Part shown: positions 44,723 through 54,400 of the stretch, piece by piece
Layout: each line of letters opens with the position of its first letter
How positions within the stretch are numbered: the first letter of the stretch is position 1
NCBI RefSeq assembly: GCF_003416895.1
Contig: NZ_QVIO01000012.1
Location: forward strand, 46,430-110,429
Reading direction: 5' to 3'
Length of the DNA stretch: 64,000 nucleotides
Source: Duganella sp. BJB476
GTDB lineage: Bacteria; Pseudomonadota; Gammaproteobacteria; Burkholderiales; Burkholderiaceae_D
Position numbers and translations under genes: made by a program
The notes under the pieces: model-generated
Database searches by the model: none
Told to the model about the DNA's origin: nothing
The model's input: only the letters and a program-made list of their open reading frames with translations

Positions 44723-45886
44723 ATGCGTGCATTCCTCGACCGCTGGCTGCCCAGCCCCACCACCGCCAGCCCCCGCGAGCAGTTGCGCGCCGCCGGCGGC
44801 GCCCTGTTCGGCTTGCTGCTGACCGCCCTGCTCGGCCTCACCCTGTCGCCTGGCGCGATTTTCCTGGTCGCGCCGATCGGCGCCTCCTCGGTGCTGCTGT
44901 TCGCACTGCCGGCCAGTCCGCTGGCGCAGCCGTGGGCCGCCATCGGCGGCAATGTCGTCAGCGGATTGATGGGCGTGATCTGCGTGCGCCTGTTCGGCGA
45001 CATCCTGCCCATGCCGCTGCTGTGCGCGCTGGCCGCCAGCACCGCGATCGCCGCGATGTTCGCGCTGCGCTGCCTGCACCCGCCCGGCGGCGCGGTGGCG
45101 CTGACGGCGGTGATCGGCGGCCCGGCCATCCACGCGGCCGGCTTCGCCTTCCCGCTGGTGACGGTGCTGGCCGACACTACGCTGCTGGCGCTGATGGCGA
45201 TGCTGTACAACAACCTGACGGGACGGCGCTACCCCCATGCGCAGCAAGGCGCGCATCCGAATCCGCACGCCACCAAGGACGCGGTGCCGACCGTGCGGCT
45301 GGGCTTCAAGCCGGAAGACCTGGACGCCGTGCTGAAGCAGTACAACCAGGTGCTGGACATCAGCCGCGACGACCTGGAATCGCTGTTCATGCAAACCGAG
45401 CAGCGCGCCTACCAGCGCCGCTTCGGCATCATCGGCTGCGCCGACATCATGTCGCGCGATATCGTCAGCGCCGAATTCGGCACCAGCCTGGAGGAAGCCT
45501 GGCAGCAGATGCGCACCCACCGCGTGGCGGCGCTGCCGGTGCTCAACCGCGCGCGGCGGGTGATCGGCATCGTCACGCAGACGGACTTCCTGGAACACGG
45601 CGGGCTGGACGACTATCGCGGCATCCGTCAGCAACTTCAGCGATTTCTGCGCAAAAGCGGCGTAACCCACACCGAAAAGGCTGAAGTGGTCGGCCAGATC
45701 ATGAGCCAGCACCCGACCACCGCGCGGCTGGACACGCCGATCGTCGACCTGGTGCCGCTGATGGCCGATTCCGGTTTCCACCACATTCCCATCGTCGACG
45801 AGGAGCAGCGTTTCGCCGGCATCATCACCCAGTCGGACCTGGTGGCGGCGCTGTACGAGAGCCGCTTCGCCGAAGCGGCGGCCTAA
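44723..45886 (+). CDS. HPP-family membrane protein with two CBS domains
   Basis: A 387-residue protein. Four or five membrane helices (about 22-170) contain the family motif CLHPPGGAVAL (about 117-127). A cytoplasmic tail carries two CBS domains (about 245-290 and 330-380). Plant and cyanobacterial HPP proteins are linked to nitrite transport, and CBS pairs often bind adenosine nucleotides, so an energy-regulated transporter is a reasonable guess. ATG 44723 has a weak ribosome-binding site. It follows the Lrp gene by 62 bases and could share its transcript. Confidence 0.88.
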   Translation: MRAFLDRWLPSPTTASPREQLRAAGGALFGLLLTALLGLTLSPGAIFLVAPIGASSVLLFALPASPLAQPWAAIGGNVVSGLMGVICVRLFGDILPMPLLCALAASTAIAAMFALRCLHPPGGAVALTAVIGGPAIHAAGFAFPLVTVLADTTLLALMAMLYNNLTGRRYPHAQQGAHPNPHATKDAVPTVRLGFKPEDLDAVLKQYNQVLDISRDDLESLFMQTEQRAYQRRFGIIGCADIMSRDIVSAEFGTSLEEAWQQMRTHRVAALPVLNRARRVIGIVTQTDFLEHGGLDDYRGIRQQLQRFLRKSGVTHTEKAEVVGQIMSQHPTTARLDTPIVDLVPLMADSGFHHIPIVDEEQRFAGIITQSDLVAALYESRFAEAAA

Positions 45887-45912
45887 AAAAAACCGCCACC
45901 CGAAGGTAGCGG
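45885..45912 (-). terminator. Minus-strand-oriented terminator after the HPP gene
   Basis: Read on the minus strand, CCGCTACC-TTCG-GGTGGCGG is followed by eight T residues (A-run at 45885-45892). On the plus strand the hairpin is not followed by T, so it points against the adjacent gene. No minus-strand gene ends here; it may block antisense transcription. Confidence 0.8.
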
Positions 45913-46118
45913 CCAGGCTGTACTGCTTTGTTATTCTTGAGTTCTTGCTGGTCTCCAGCATACTCCGGTTTAAATGTGCCTTGCACAATTATATTTGCAA
46001 ATCCGGATCTAAAATTTCCCAAAAAGAACAATGTATCGCCGATACAAAAATTGTCCCAGCGCCGCCTCGCAATGGCTTATGCTAGGCGCCAATTTTGTGA
46101 CATCTTGAGGAAGAAACT

Positions 46119-47936
46119 ATGACGCGTCGCCGCAACACCTATGCCGCTTTGGCCCCTCTCGCCGCCGCCGTGATGCTGGCGTTCGCGCCGCTGGCGGCCA
46201 ACGCCGCCGCGCCGGCACCCGCCGCGCCCCAAGTCAGCGCCGCGCCCGCACACAAGGCACTACTGGCGATCGCCGACCAGTACTACGACGCCACCGCCCG
46301 CTTCGAGCCGCTGGGCGCCACGGAAAACGGCGACAACCGTTTCGACGACCAACTCGGCCTGAGCATCGCCCCGGCCAAGCGCGCCCAGCAGTTCAAGCTG
46401 TATCGCCAGTTCGCCACCCGCCTGAAGGCGATCCAGCGCGCACAACTGAATGACAAGGACCGCATCAACTACGACATCCTGGTCTACGAGCTGGACCAGC
46501 TGCTGACGATGGAGCGCTTCCCCGAGCATCTGCTGCCGATCAACCAGATGGACAGCGTGCCCGTCACCCTGGCCAACTACGCCGGCGGCGAAGCTTCGCA
46601 GCCGATCGGCACCGTCAAGGAATACGACGCCTACCTGCACCGCATCAGCCAATTGCCAGCCTGGATAGACCAGGCCATCGCCAATATGCGCGTCGGCATG
46701 AAGCAAGGCATCACCGAGCCGAAGGCGATCATGGAATCGGGCTTGCCGCAGTTCCAGAAACTGGTCAGCGCCACGCCGGAAAGCAATATCTTCTACACGC
46801 CGATCACCAAGCTGCCGGCCGCCTTTTCCGCCGCCGACAAGGCGCGCCTGAGCGCCGCCTACCGCAAGACTGTCGGCGACAAAGTGATGCCGGCGCTGGC
46901 CCGCCTGGCGACCTTCCTGGAAAAAGAATACGTGCCGGCCTGCCGCACCACGACCGGCCTGGGCGCGCTGCCGGACGGCGCCGCCTGGTACCAGGCGCGT
47001 GTCGCCGGCGCCACCACAACGTCGCTTAAACCCGACGAAATCCATGCCATCGGCTTGAAAGAAGTCGCGCGCATCCAGGCCCAGTTTGAAGTGCTGGGAC
47101 CCAAGCTGGGCTACACCGGTCCGGCGTCGGGCCTGCCGGTATGGGTGGCGGCGCAGCCGAAGTTCTATCCATTCAAGACCGAGCAGGAAGTCCAGGCCGT
47201 GTATCACCAGCTCAACGACGTGCTGGACACCAAGCTGCCGCTGATGTTCACGCTGCTGCCGAAGGCCAAGCTGGACTTGCGCCTCGAGCCTGAGCTGAGC
47301 CGCGCCACTGCCTCCGACCACTACACCGCGCCGGCCGGCGACGGTTCGCGTCCCGGCGTGTTCTGGTCGGTGGTCAACGATCCCGCCAAGTACGGCAGCA
47401 CCGGCATGACCACGCTGTTCCTGCATGAAGGCAAGCCCGGCCACCACTTCCACATCGCGCTGATGCAGGAACTGAACCTGCCTAACTTCCGCAAATATGG
47501 CGGCAACAACGCCTATACCGAAGGCTGGGCGCTGTATGCGGAAACGCTGGGCAAGGAGATGGGCCTGTTCGACGATCCGGCCCAGTACTTCGGCCACCTG
47601 AACGACGAACTGCTGCGCGCCACCCGCCTGGTGGTCGACACCGGCATGCACGCGCAAGGCTGGACCCGCGAGCAAAGCATCCAGTACATGCACGACACGC
47701 TGGGCTACGACAACTCCGCCAAGACCGAGACCGAGCGCTACATGGCTTGGCCGGGCCAGGCGCTGGGCTACAAGATCGGTTCGCTGAAGATCGTCGAACT
47801 GCGCCAGCGTGCGGCCAAGGCACTGGGCGACAAGTTCAGCCTGCCGAAGTTCCACGCCGTGGTGCTGGGCGATGGCACCCTGCCGCTGGCGCTGCTGGAG
47901 GAAAAAGTCGATCGCTGGATCGCCTCGCAGCAATAA
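46119..47936 (+). CDS. Exported DUF885-family zinc peptidase-like protein
   Basis: A 605-residue protein with an Ala-rich signal peptide (MTRRRNTYAAL... ANAAAP). The C-terminal half carries LHEGKPGHHFH (about 434-444), the HEGxPGHH motif of DUF885, and EGWALYAE about 35 residues later, which supplies a third zinc ligand as in gluzincin peptidases. The family is thought to be metallocarboxypeptidase-like, but biochemical data are few. ATG 46119 has GAGGAA upstream. Single gene followed by a strong terminator. Confidence 0.88.
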   Translation: MTRRRNTYAALAPLAAAVMLAFAPLAANAAAPAPAAPQVSAAPAHKALLAIADQYYDATARFEPLGATENGDNRFDDQLGLSIAPAKRAQQFKLYRQFATRLKAIQRAQLNDKDRINYDILVYELDQLLTMERFPEHLLPINQMDSVPVTLANYAGGEASQPIGTVKEYDAYLHRISQLPAWIDQAIANMRVGMKQGITEPKAIMESGLPQFQKLVSATPESNIFYTPITKLPAAFSAADKARLSAAYRKTVGDKVMPALARLATFLEKEYVPACRTTTGLGALPDGAAWYQARVAGATTTSLKPDEIHAIGLKEVARIQAQFEVLGPKLGYTGPASGLPVWVAAQPKFYPFKTEQEVQAVYHQLNDVLDTKLPLMFTLLPKAKLDLRLEPELSRATASDHYTAPAGDGSRPGVFWSVVNDPAKYGSTGMTTLFLHEGKPGHHFHIALMQELNLPNFRKYGGNNAYTEGWALYAETLGKEMGLFDDPAQYFGHLNDELLRATRLVVDTGMHAQGWTREQSIQYMHDTLGYDNSAKTETERYMAWPGQALGYKIGSLKIVELRQRAAKALGDKFSLPKFHAVVLGDGTLPLALLEEKVDRWIASQQ

Positions 47937-47944
47937 ACCTCCGG

Positions 47945-47970
47945 GGCGGGCCGCAATGGCCCGCCTTGCT
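47945..47970 (+). terminator. Terminator after DUF885 gene
   Basis: GGCGGGCC-GCAAT-GGCCCGCC forms a perfect 8-bp stem followed by TTGCTTGCTTT. It lies eight bases after the DUF885 stop and also just beyond the stop of the convergent thioesterase gene. Confidence 0.82.
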
Positions 47971-47974
47971 TGCT

Positions 47975-48433
47975 TTACTTGGCGTAGCGCTTGATACGGG
48001 CGATCACCAGCTCGGGCAAAGCCGTAATCTGCTTGGCGTGGTTGGCAAAGACGATCTGCTGGCGCCCGATGGAGACCTGTTTGCCTTCGGCGTAGAATCG
48101 GAACTCCAGCCAAAATGAACACTTCTTTACGTCATATGCATTCAACTCGCAATGCACCTCCTGAAATGGGACAGTTTCCTGCAAGTAGTCCTGCTCCGCG
48201 TGCTTGGTGATGAATACCCCCTCGTTTTGCAGCATATCGCGCGAAATGCAGTCGAAGAACCACTTTTCACGGCAAATACCCTGCCATTCGAAGTAACGCG
48301 CGAAATAGGTGTTGCCATAGGCGTTGGAGTCCTTCAGATAAATCGTCAGGGCGTGCGTAAAAGTCTGCTTGGCGTTGACGGCGGTCGCAGCGGAGATTTT
48401 TGATTTTTCAACTTCGGTGGCGTGCAGCAGCAT
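47975..48433 (-). CDS. Hotdog-fold acyl-CoA thioesterase-like protein
   Basis: A 152-residue protein of the 4-hydroxybenzoyl-CoA thioesterase type. YLKDSNAYGNTYFARYFEW (about 32-50) corresponds to the family motif that carries the catalytic acid and the N(A/T)xY helix; the usual DxDxxGHVNN is changed to DSNAYGNTYFA. Similar enzymes release acyl chains from polyketide- or fatty-acid-type carriers. ATG 48433 has AGGGGAACCTC upstream. It stands alone, convergent with DUF885 and divergent from the sensor kinase. Substrate unknown. Confidence 0.8.
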   Translation of the reverse strand: MLLHATEVEKSKISAATAVNAKQTFTHALTIYLKDSNAYGNTYFARYFEWQGICREKWFFDCISRDMLQNEGVFITKHAEQDYLQETVPFQEVHCELNAYDVKKCSFWLEFRFYAEGKQVSIGRQQIVFANHAKQITALPELVIARIKRYAK

Positions 48434-48631
48434 GAGGTTCCCCTGTGAGATGAGTTGGAGCGTCCCTGCCCGCAGGCGGCGACGCTGCCCGCAATGCGGA
48501 CAGAAACACTTAAAACGGATTTCTGCTGTGCTTGTTTGATTTGGCGCAAATAGTTATTCGATAATCAAGCGAGCTAGATCAACACGCGCAATACTGCGGG
48601 CTACCCATCCAAAGTCCGTTGGAAAGAGCGC

Positions 48632-50038
48632 ATGCACTCCCTATTGCCCGCCGTGGTCTCCCTGTTATTCCTGTGCTATGGCGCCTACGTGCTGCATTCG
48701 CGCGGGGTAAGCCGTATCAGCCTGACGTTCTTCCTGCTGTGCGCGACCACCTTCTGCTGGCAATTCACCTGGGCCGTGCTGTTCCAGATCCATGACGAGC
48801 ATGAGGCGTTGGCGCTGGCCAAGCTGGGCTACCTGCTCATCCTCTTCCTGCCGACCACGCTGTACCATTTCGTCGCCGAACTGACGGCGCAGCGCAGCGA
48901 GCGCCGCTGGGTAGACCTGTCCTATGTGATCGCCGGCTTGCTGGGGGTGGTCATGTTGAGCACGGACTGGCTGATTGCCGGTCTCTACCCCTACTTCTTC
49001 GGTTATTACCCCAAGGCTGGGCCTTTGCACCCGCTGCACCTGCTGCAGACCGGCGTGGTGGTGGGGCGTGGGCTGTGGCTGCTCTACCGGCGCCAGCAAC
49101 TGGCCGTGTCGACCGAGAAAAGCCGGCTGCGCTATTGCCTGGTCAGTCTGCTGATCTATTTCTTCGCCTCGGTCGATTATCTGTGCAATTACGGCGTGCA
49201 GTTCTACCCGCCGGGTGTGCTGTTCGTGGCGACCAGCCTGGGCCTGATTGCCCAGGCGATGGTGCGGCACAACCTGCTGGCCGACCCGATGGAGGTGGCC
49301 GCCACCATCGCCCACGAAATGCGCACGCCGCTGGCGACCATCCGTAACCAGTCGCGGGTGCTGGCCAAATGCCTGCCGGACTTGCTGGCCGGCTACCAGT
49401 GCGCGGTGGAAAACCGGCTGATCGAGCCGATGTTGCAACCCGCGCAACTGAATTACCTGAGCAAGCTTACCCAGCACATAGAGGCGGAAATCAGCCGCTC
49501 CAATTTCATCGTGGACATGATGCTGGCCTCGGCCCGCGCCGGCACCTTGAATCGCAACGACTTCGCCAATCATTCAATCAAGAAATGTGTCGACGAAGCC
49601 CTGGCCTGCTATCCCTTTGAAAGCTCGATGCGCGACAAGGTGGTGGTTAAGGCGGCCGAGGATTTCACCTTCTTTGGTTCGGACGTATTGCTGGTCTACG
49701 TTTTATATAACCTGTTTAAAAACGCACTGCATGCGATTAAATCGGCGGGACGGGGGGAAGTGGAGATTGCTTTCTTTACCCAAGGGAATAGCAAGCAATT
49801 ACTGGTGACGGATACCGGCGCGGGAATCCCGGATGATGTATTGCCGCATGTATTTGAACCGTTTTACAGCACCCGGCATAATGGCGGCGGCACGGGAATG
49901 GGATTGGCATTTTGCCAGCGCGTTATTACCGCATTCGGCGGCAAGATACATTGCGAATCGCAGGCGGGACGTTATACCCGATTTTCCGTCTTATTCCCGC
50001 AAAAGCAGATATGGAATGCCGAGCGGGTAATGGATTAA
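48632..50038 (+). CDS. Sensor histidine kinase with seven-helix membrane domain
   Basis: A 468-residue inner-membrane kinase. The first ~215 residues form about seven membrane helices, the plan of 7TM-type histidine kinases. Then follow a HisKA domain with His228 in IAHEMRTPL and an ATPase domain with N-box FKNALHAI, TDTGAGIP and GGTGMGLAF, all intact. No receiver gene is adjacent. ATG 48632 has GGAAAGA upstream. It ends overlapping the convergent regulator at 50035-50643 by four bases. Quorum-sensing kinases also have multi-helix membrane parts, but I see no feature that fixes the ligand. Confidence 0.92.
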   Translation: MHSLLPAVVSLLFLCYGAYVLHSRGVSRISLTFFLLCATTFCWQFTWAVLFQIHDEHEALALAKLGYLLILFLPTTLYHFVAELTAQRSERRWVDLSYVIAGLLGVVMLSTDWLIAGLYPYFFGYYPKAGPLHPLHLLQTGVVVGRGLWLLYRRQQLAVSTEKSRLRYCLVSLLIYFFASVDYLCNYGVQFYPPGVLFVATSLGLIAQAMVRHNLLADPMEVAATIAHEMRTPLATIRNQSRVLAKCLPDLLAGYQCAVENRLIEPMLQPAQLNYLSKLTQHIEAEISRSNFIVDMMLASARAGTLNRNDFANHSIKKCVDEALACYPFESSMRDKVVVKAAEDFTFFGSDVLLVYVLYNLFKNALHAIKSAGRGEVEIAFFTQGNSKQLLVTDTGAGIPDDVLPHVFEPFYSTRHNGGGTGMGLAFCQRVITAFGGKIHCESQAGRYTRFSVLFPQKQIWNAERVMD

Positions 50039-50643
50039 TTCACCGCGACTTCTTCGCCGCTGACTTTTTCCAAGTCAGTTTCATCGCCCAATACATATAT
50101 CTTTTGCTCCCGCAATACCTGGAGAATAAATGGCTGCTGTTCGCGCAGGCGACGCTTAAAGTCGGGTATCGAATACAGGTTGGGATTGATTTTACGGCGC
50201 AATAAACGTTCGGCGACCGGCAGGCGTGATAATAGTTCGCCGTAGCTGGTGTTATCGCCGATCAGCATTAATTCCACCGGCGTATCCATGCCCTCGTGCT
50301 CCTTGGCCGTGGCGCCATAAACAAAAGCCACATTCAGCACGTGTTGCAACGGCGCCAGCGCCGAATTCAGCACGCTCACCAGGCCGAAGGTTTTCTTGAC
50401 CAGGTTGCTCAATTCCCCGAATACGATGCATTCCTTGTTGGGCTTAAAGCGTCGCACATTGCCGATGCGCTCGGACACGATAACGCCCGACTCATGCAGC
50501 CGTTTGAGCTCCCGCTGGGCCGAGGCGCTGCCCAAACCCGTCAGGCGCATGATCTCGTTCAAGTGGAAACCTTGATTGACACGTACAAATAGCAAGCCCA
50601 GCAGCTTTTGCTGGGCAGGAGTGAAGAGTGCTTGAGCGATCAT
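50035..50643 (-). CDS. HTH regulator fused to an inactive nucleotidyltransferase-like domain
   Basis: A 202-residue protein. Residues about 10-70 form a winged helix (LTGLGSASAQRELKRLHESGVIVSE). Residues about 100-195 resemble an MNT-type nucleotidyltransferase: FVYGATAKEHEG aligns with the usual GSxAxGxxxxxSD, but the SDxD catalytic aspartates are replaced in TPVELMLIG (Pro122 and Glu124). Catalysis is therefore unlikely, and the domain may bind a ligand or protein. ATG 50643 is the first in frame. It is convergent with the 7TM kinase and divergent from the toxin-antitoxin-like pair. Confidence 0.82.
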   Translation of the reverse strand: MIAQALFTPAQQKLLGLLFVRVNQGFHLNEIMRLTGLGSASAQRELKRLHESGVIVSERIGNVRRFKPNKECIVFGELSNLVKKTFGLVSVLNSALAPLQHVLNVAFVYGATAKEHEGMDTPVELMLIGDNTSYGELLSRLPVAERLLRRKINPNLYSIPDFKRRLREQQPFILQVLREQKIYVLGDETDLEKVSGEEVAVN

Positions 50644-50814
50644 GAGCCAAATCTTAGCATGAACGAACTACTCTCTGGCATGTTTAACGTAGCGTTTCCG
50701 GGCTAACTTGCGTCAAACCAGGCAAAGGATCAGCCTGGCGTGTTGCCAACTATCAATACCGGCCTACCGAAATTCGCCTATATTGAATACATGCATAGAC
50801 ACCGGGAGCTTGCC

Positions 50815-51039
50815 ATGACTTTAGATCTACACGAACGGATTACGGTGGACAAGGCTCAGTGCGGCGGCAGAGCGTGCATACGCCATCTGAGAATTCGGGT
50901 ATGCGACATATTAAGCCTGCTCGCGGCCGGCGAAAGCCACGAACAGATACTAATCGACTACCCTTTTCTGGAAAAAAACGACATCTATGCCGCACTTGCC
51001 TATGCGGCGGACTTAATGGAAAAAACTACGGTCGCTTAA
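50815..51039 (+). CDS. DUF433 antitoxin-like protein
   Basis: A 74-residue protein with the DUF433 pattern: ITVDKAQCGGRACIRHLRIRV..., SLLAAGESHEQILIDYP and DIYAALAYAAD, a small helical DNA-binding-like fold. DUF433 proteins are usually paired with a PIN-like toxin gene, as here. Start ATG 50815 is chosen because GGGAG lies seven bases upstream; the frame extends further back without a site. It is followed after one base by the DUF5615 gene. Confidence 0.9.
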   Translation: MTLDLHERITVDKAQCGGRACIRHLRIRVCDILSLLAAGESHEQILIDYPFLEKNDIYAALAYAADLMEKTTVA

Positions 51040-51040
51040 A

Positions 51041-51373
51041 TTGAATCTTCTTATTGATAACCAGCTGCCGGTTGCGTTGGCTCGATATCTTACGGGGTTA
51101 TCATGGAAAAGTATTCACGTCGCGGATGTTGGCTTGGATGCGGCGGATGATTTAACCATCTGGCGATACGCAATTAAAAATAACTTGGTTATCGTTACAA
51201 GGGATGCCGATTTTTCAAATCGCTCCAAGGTGCAGGGATTTATACCGCCGCAAATAATATGGGTGCGGTGTGGCAACTGCAGCAAATCCATCCTCTTCAC
51301 CAAACTCAAATCGGCGATGCCGAACATCTATCAGGCGATCGCAGCTGGCCAACCGATTATTGAGATTCATTAA
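51041..51373 (+). CDS. DUF5615 PIN-like toxin candidate
   Basis: A 110-residue protein with PIN-like acidic residues in LLIDNQLP (Asp6), ADDLTIWRYA and VTRDADFSN, the layout of DUF5615 (Mut7-C/PIN-like) proteins, thought to be RNases. It starts at a TTG one base after the DUF433 stop, with no clear ribosome-binding site, so its translation is probably coupled to the antitoxin gene; this would keep toxin below antitoxin. Ends at the bidirectional terminator shared with rpoC. Confidence 0.87.
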   Translation: MNLLIDNQLPVALARYLTGLSWKSIHVADVGLDAADDLTIWRYAIKNNLVIVTRDADFSNRSKVQGFIPPQIIWVRCGNCSKSILFTKLKSAMPNIYQAIAAGQPIIEIH

Positions 51374-51386
51374 TTGCGCCACCAAT

Positions 51387-51416
51387 AAAAAAACGGCACC
51401 CGAAGGTGCCGTTTTT
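51387..51416. terminator. Bidirectional terminator between toxin gene and rpoC
   Basis: CGGCACC-CGAA-GGTGCCG is preceded by seven A residues and followed by TTTTT, so it works in both directions. It ends the toxin-antitoxin transcript on the plus strand and the rpoBC operon on the minus strand. Confidence 0.95.
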
Positions 51417-51438
51417 ATTTACGGGGCTAAAAGCTGAA

Positions 51439-54400
51439 TTACGCTTCGCCGTCGTGTGGAGTAACCGTTTCGGTAATTTCCACATCGCCGCTGGACATCG
51501 AGGCTTTCTCGGCCAGCAGCAGAGCTTGACGCTCTTCCACTTCCCAAGCTTCTTTCTCTTTGCGAGCGCGGTGGAATGCCAGACCGGTGCCGCCTGGAAT
51601 CAGACGACCAACGATGACGTTTTCTTTCAGACCGCGCAGACCATCGCGCTTGCCCATGATTGCGGCTTCGGTCAGAACGCGGGTAGTTTCCTGGAACGAT
51701 GCGGCCGAGATAAACGAATCGGTCGACAGCGATGCCTTGGTAATACCCAGCAGAACGTTTTCGTAAGTTGCAGGGATCTTATTCTCTGCATTTACTTTGT
51801 CGTTTTCATCCAGCAGTTCCGAACGCTCAACCTGCTCGCCAACGATGTAGTTGGTGTCGCCGGCATTAACGATCTGAACGCGACGCAGCATCTGACGCAC
51901 AATCACTTCAATGTGCTTGTCGTTAATCTTCACGCCCTGCAGACGGTACACGTCCTGCACTTCGTCAACGATGTAACGCGCCAGCGCTTCGATACCCAGC
52001 AGACGCAGAATGTCTTGTGGATCGGCCGGGCCGTCGACAATCATCTCGCCTTTGTTCACTACCTGGCCGTCGTGTACCAGCACTTGCTTGTCCTTGGTGA
52101 TCAGGAACTCGTGCTTGTTGCCGTCCATGTCCGTGATTTCCAGACGCTGCTTACCCTTGGTTTCTTTACCGAAGGCAACAGTACCGGTCACTTCCGCCAG
52201 CATACCTGCGTCTTTAGGCGAACGTGCTTCGAACAGCTCGGCAACGCGCGGCAGACCACCGGTAATATCGCGAGTCTTCTGCGATTCGGTCGGGATACGT
52301 GCCAGCACTTCACCAACGGTCACTGCCTGGCCGTCTTTCACCATGATCAGCGCGCCAACCTGGAAGCCGATCGCCACGGCGTGTTCGGTGCCGGCGATCT
52401 TGACTTCGTGGCCTTCTTCGTTCAGCAGCTTGACCTGTGGACGCAGGGTCTTGGTCAGCGAACCGCGACGCTTGGCATCGATTACCACCAGGGTCGACAG
52501 ACCGGTCACTTCGTCCACCTGACGGGCAACGGTCACGCCTTCTTCGACGTTCTCGAAACGCACCACACCGGCGTACTCGGTAATGATCGGACGGGTCAGC
52601 GGATCCCAGGTTGCCAGGGCCGTACCGGCCTTGATCACCAGACCGTCTTTGACGATCAGGGTCGCGCCGTACGGCACCTTGTGACGCTCACGCTCACGGC
52701 CGTGGTCGTCGGTAATCAGCACTTCGCCCGAACGGGAAATGACGATTTGCGCGCCCTTGCCATTGGTGACGTAACGCATGGTCGAGGTGAAGCGGATGGT
52801 ACCGTTCGACTTCGCTTCCACCGACGATGCCACTGCCGCACGCGACGCCGCACCACCGATGTGGAAGGTACGCATGGTCAGCTGGGTACCTGGTTCACCG
52901 ATCGACTGCGCTGCGACCACACCGACGGCTTCGCCGGCGTTGACCAGCATGCCGCGGCCCAGATCGCGACCGTAGCACTTGGCGCACAGGCCGAAGCGCG
53001 TGTCGCAAGTCAGCGGAGTGCGAACCTTGACTTCGTCGATCGACAGACGCTCGATCTCTTCGACCATGTCTTCGTCCATCAGCGTGCCGGCTTCGTACAG
53101 CGTAGCCTGGGTCTCTGGGTTGATGACGTCGTTGACCACCACGCGGCCGAGGATACGGTCGCGCAGCGCTTCGATCACTTCACCACCTTCGACCATCGCC
53201 TTCATCAGCGTGCCGTTGGTCGTGCCGCAATCATCTTCGATCACAACCAGATCCTGGGTCACGTCGACCAGACGACGGGTCAGGTAACCCGAGTTCGCGG
53301 TCTTCAGTGCCGTATCCGCCAGACCTTTACGAGCGCCGTGGGTCGAGATGAAGTACTGCAACACGTTCAGGCCTTCGCGGAAGTTCGCGGTAATCGGCGT
53401 TTCGATAATCGAACCGTCCGGTTTCGCCATCAGACCACGCATACCTGCCAGCTGGCGAATCTGCGCTGCGGAACCGCGGGCGCCCGAGTCGGCCATCATG
53501 TAAATCGCGTTGAAGGATTCCTGGGTGGACTTGGTGCCGTCACGCTTGATGACGTCTTCCACTTTCAGTTGGTCCATCATGGCCTTGCCGACTTCATCCG
53601 AGGTCTTGCCCCAGATGTCGACTACCTTGTTGTAACGTTCGCCGGCGGTGACCAGACCCGAAGCGTACTGCTGCTCGATCTGTTTGACTTCGGATTCTGC
53701 AGCCGAAATCAGGGTCACTTTTTGAGGCGGTACCAGCATGTCGTCCACGCAGATCGAAATACCGGCGCGGGTCGCCAGGCGGAAGCCCGACTGCATCAGT
53801 TGGTCAGCAAACACCACCGTCGCGCGCAGGCCGCACTTACGGAAGGACGTGTTGATCAGCTTGGAAATCTCTTTCTTCTTCAGCGCGCGGTTCAGCACGG
53901 AGAATGGCAGGCCTTTCGGCAGGATTTCCGACAGGATCGCGCGGCCGATCGTGGTCTCGTAACGGGTCACTGTGCGGACGAATTCGCCCGTCACTGGATC
54001 CTTAGGATTCTCGACGATACGCACGGTGATACGGGTGGTCAGTTCCACTTCCTTGTTGTCGTAGGCACGGATGACTTCCGACACGTCCTGGAACAGCATA
54101 CCTTCGTTCTTGGCGTTGATCGCTTCGCGGGTCGCGTAGTACAGACCCAGCACGATATCCTGCGAAGGAACGATCGACGGTTCGCCGTTCGATGGGAACA
54201 GGATGTTGTTCGAAGCCAGCATCAGCGTGCGGGCTTCCATCTGTGCTTCGATCGACAGCGGAACGTGAACTGCCATCTGGTCACCGTCGAAGTCGGCGTT
54301 GAATGCCGCGCAGACGAGTGGGTGCAGTTGGATGGCCTTGCCTTCAATCAGGACCGGCTCGAAAGCCTGGATACCCAGACGGTGCAGCGTAGGCGCACGG

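Noticed and set aside
46260..48122. Minus-strand frame of about 620 codons opposite the DUF885 gene
   Set aside because: Runs across the terminator and the thioesterase 3' end in another frame; no family resemblance.
48632..50038. 7TM kinase as a CqsS/LqsS-type quorum-sensing receptor
   Set aside because: No synthase gene or response regulator adjacent and the membrane part shows no clear similarity by eye.
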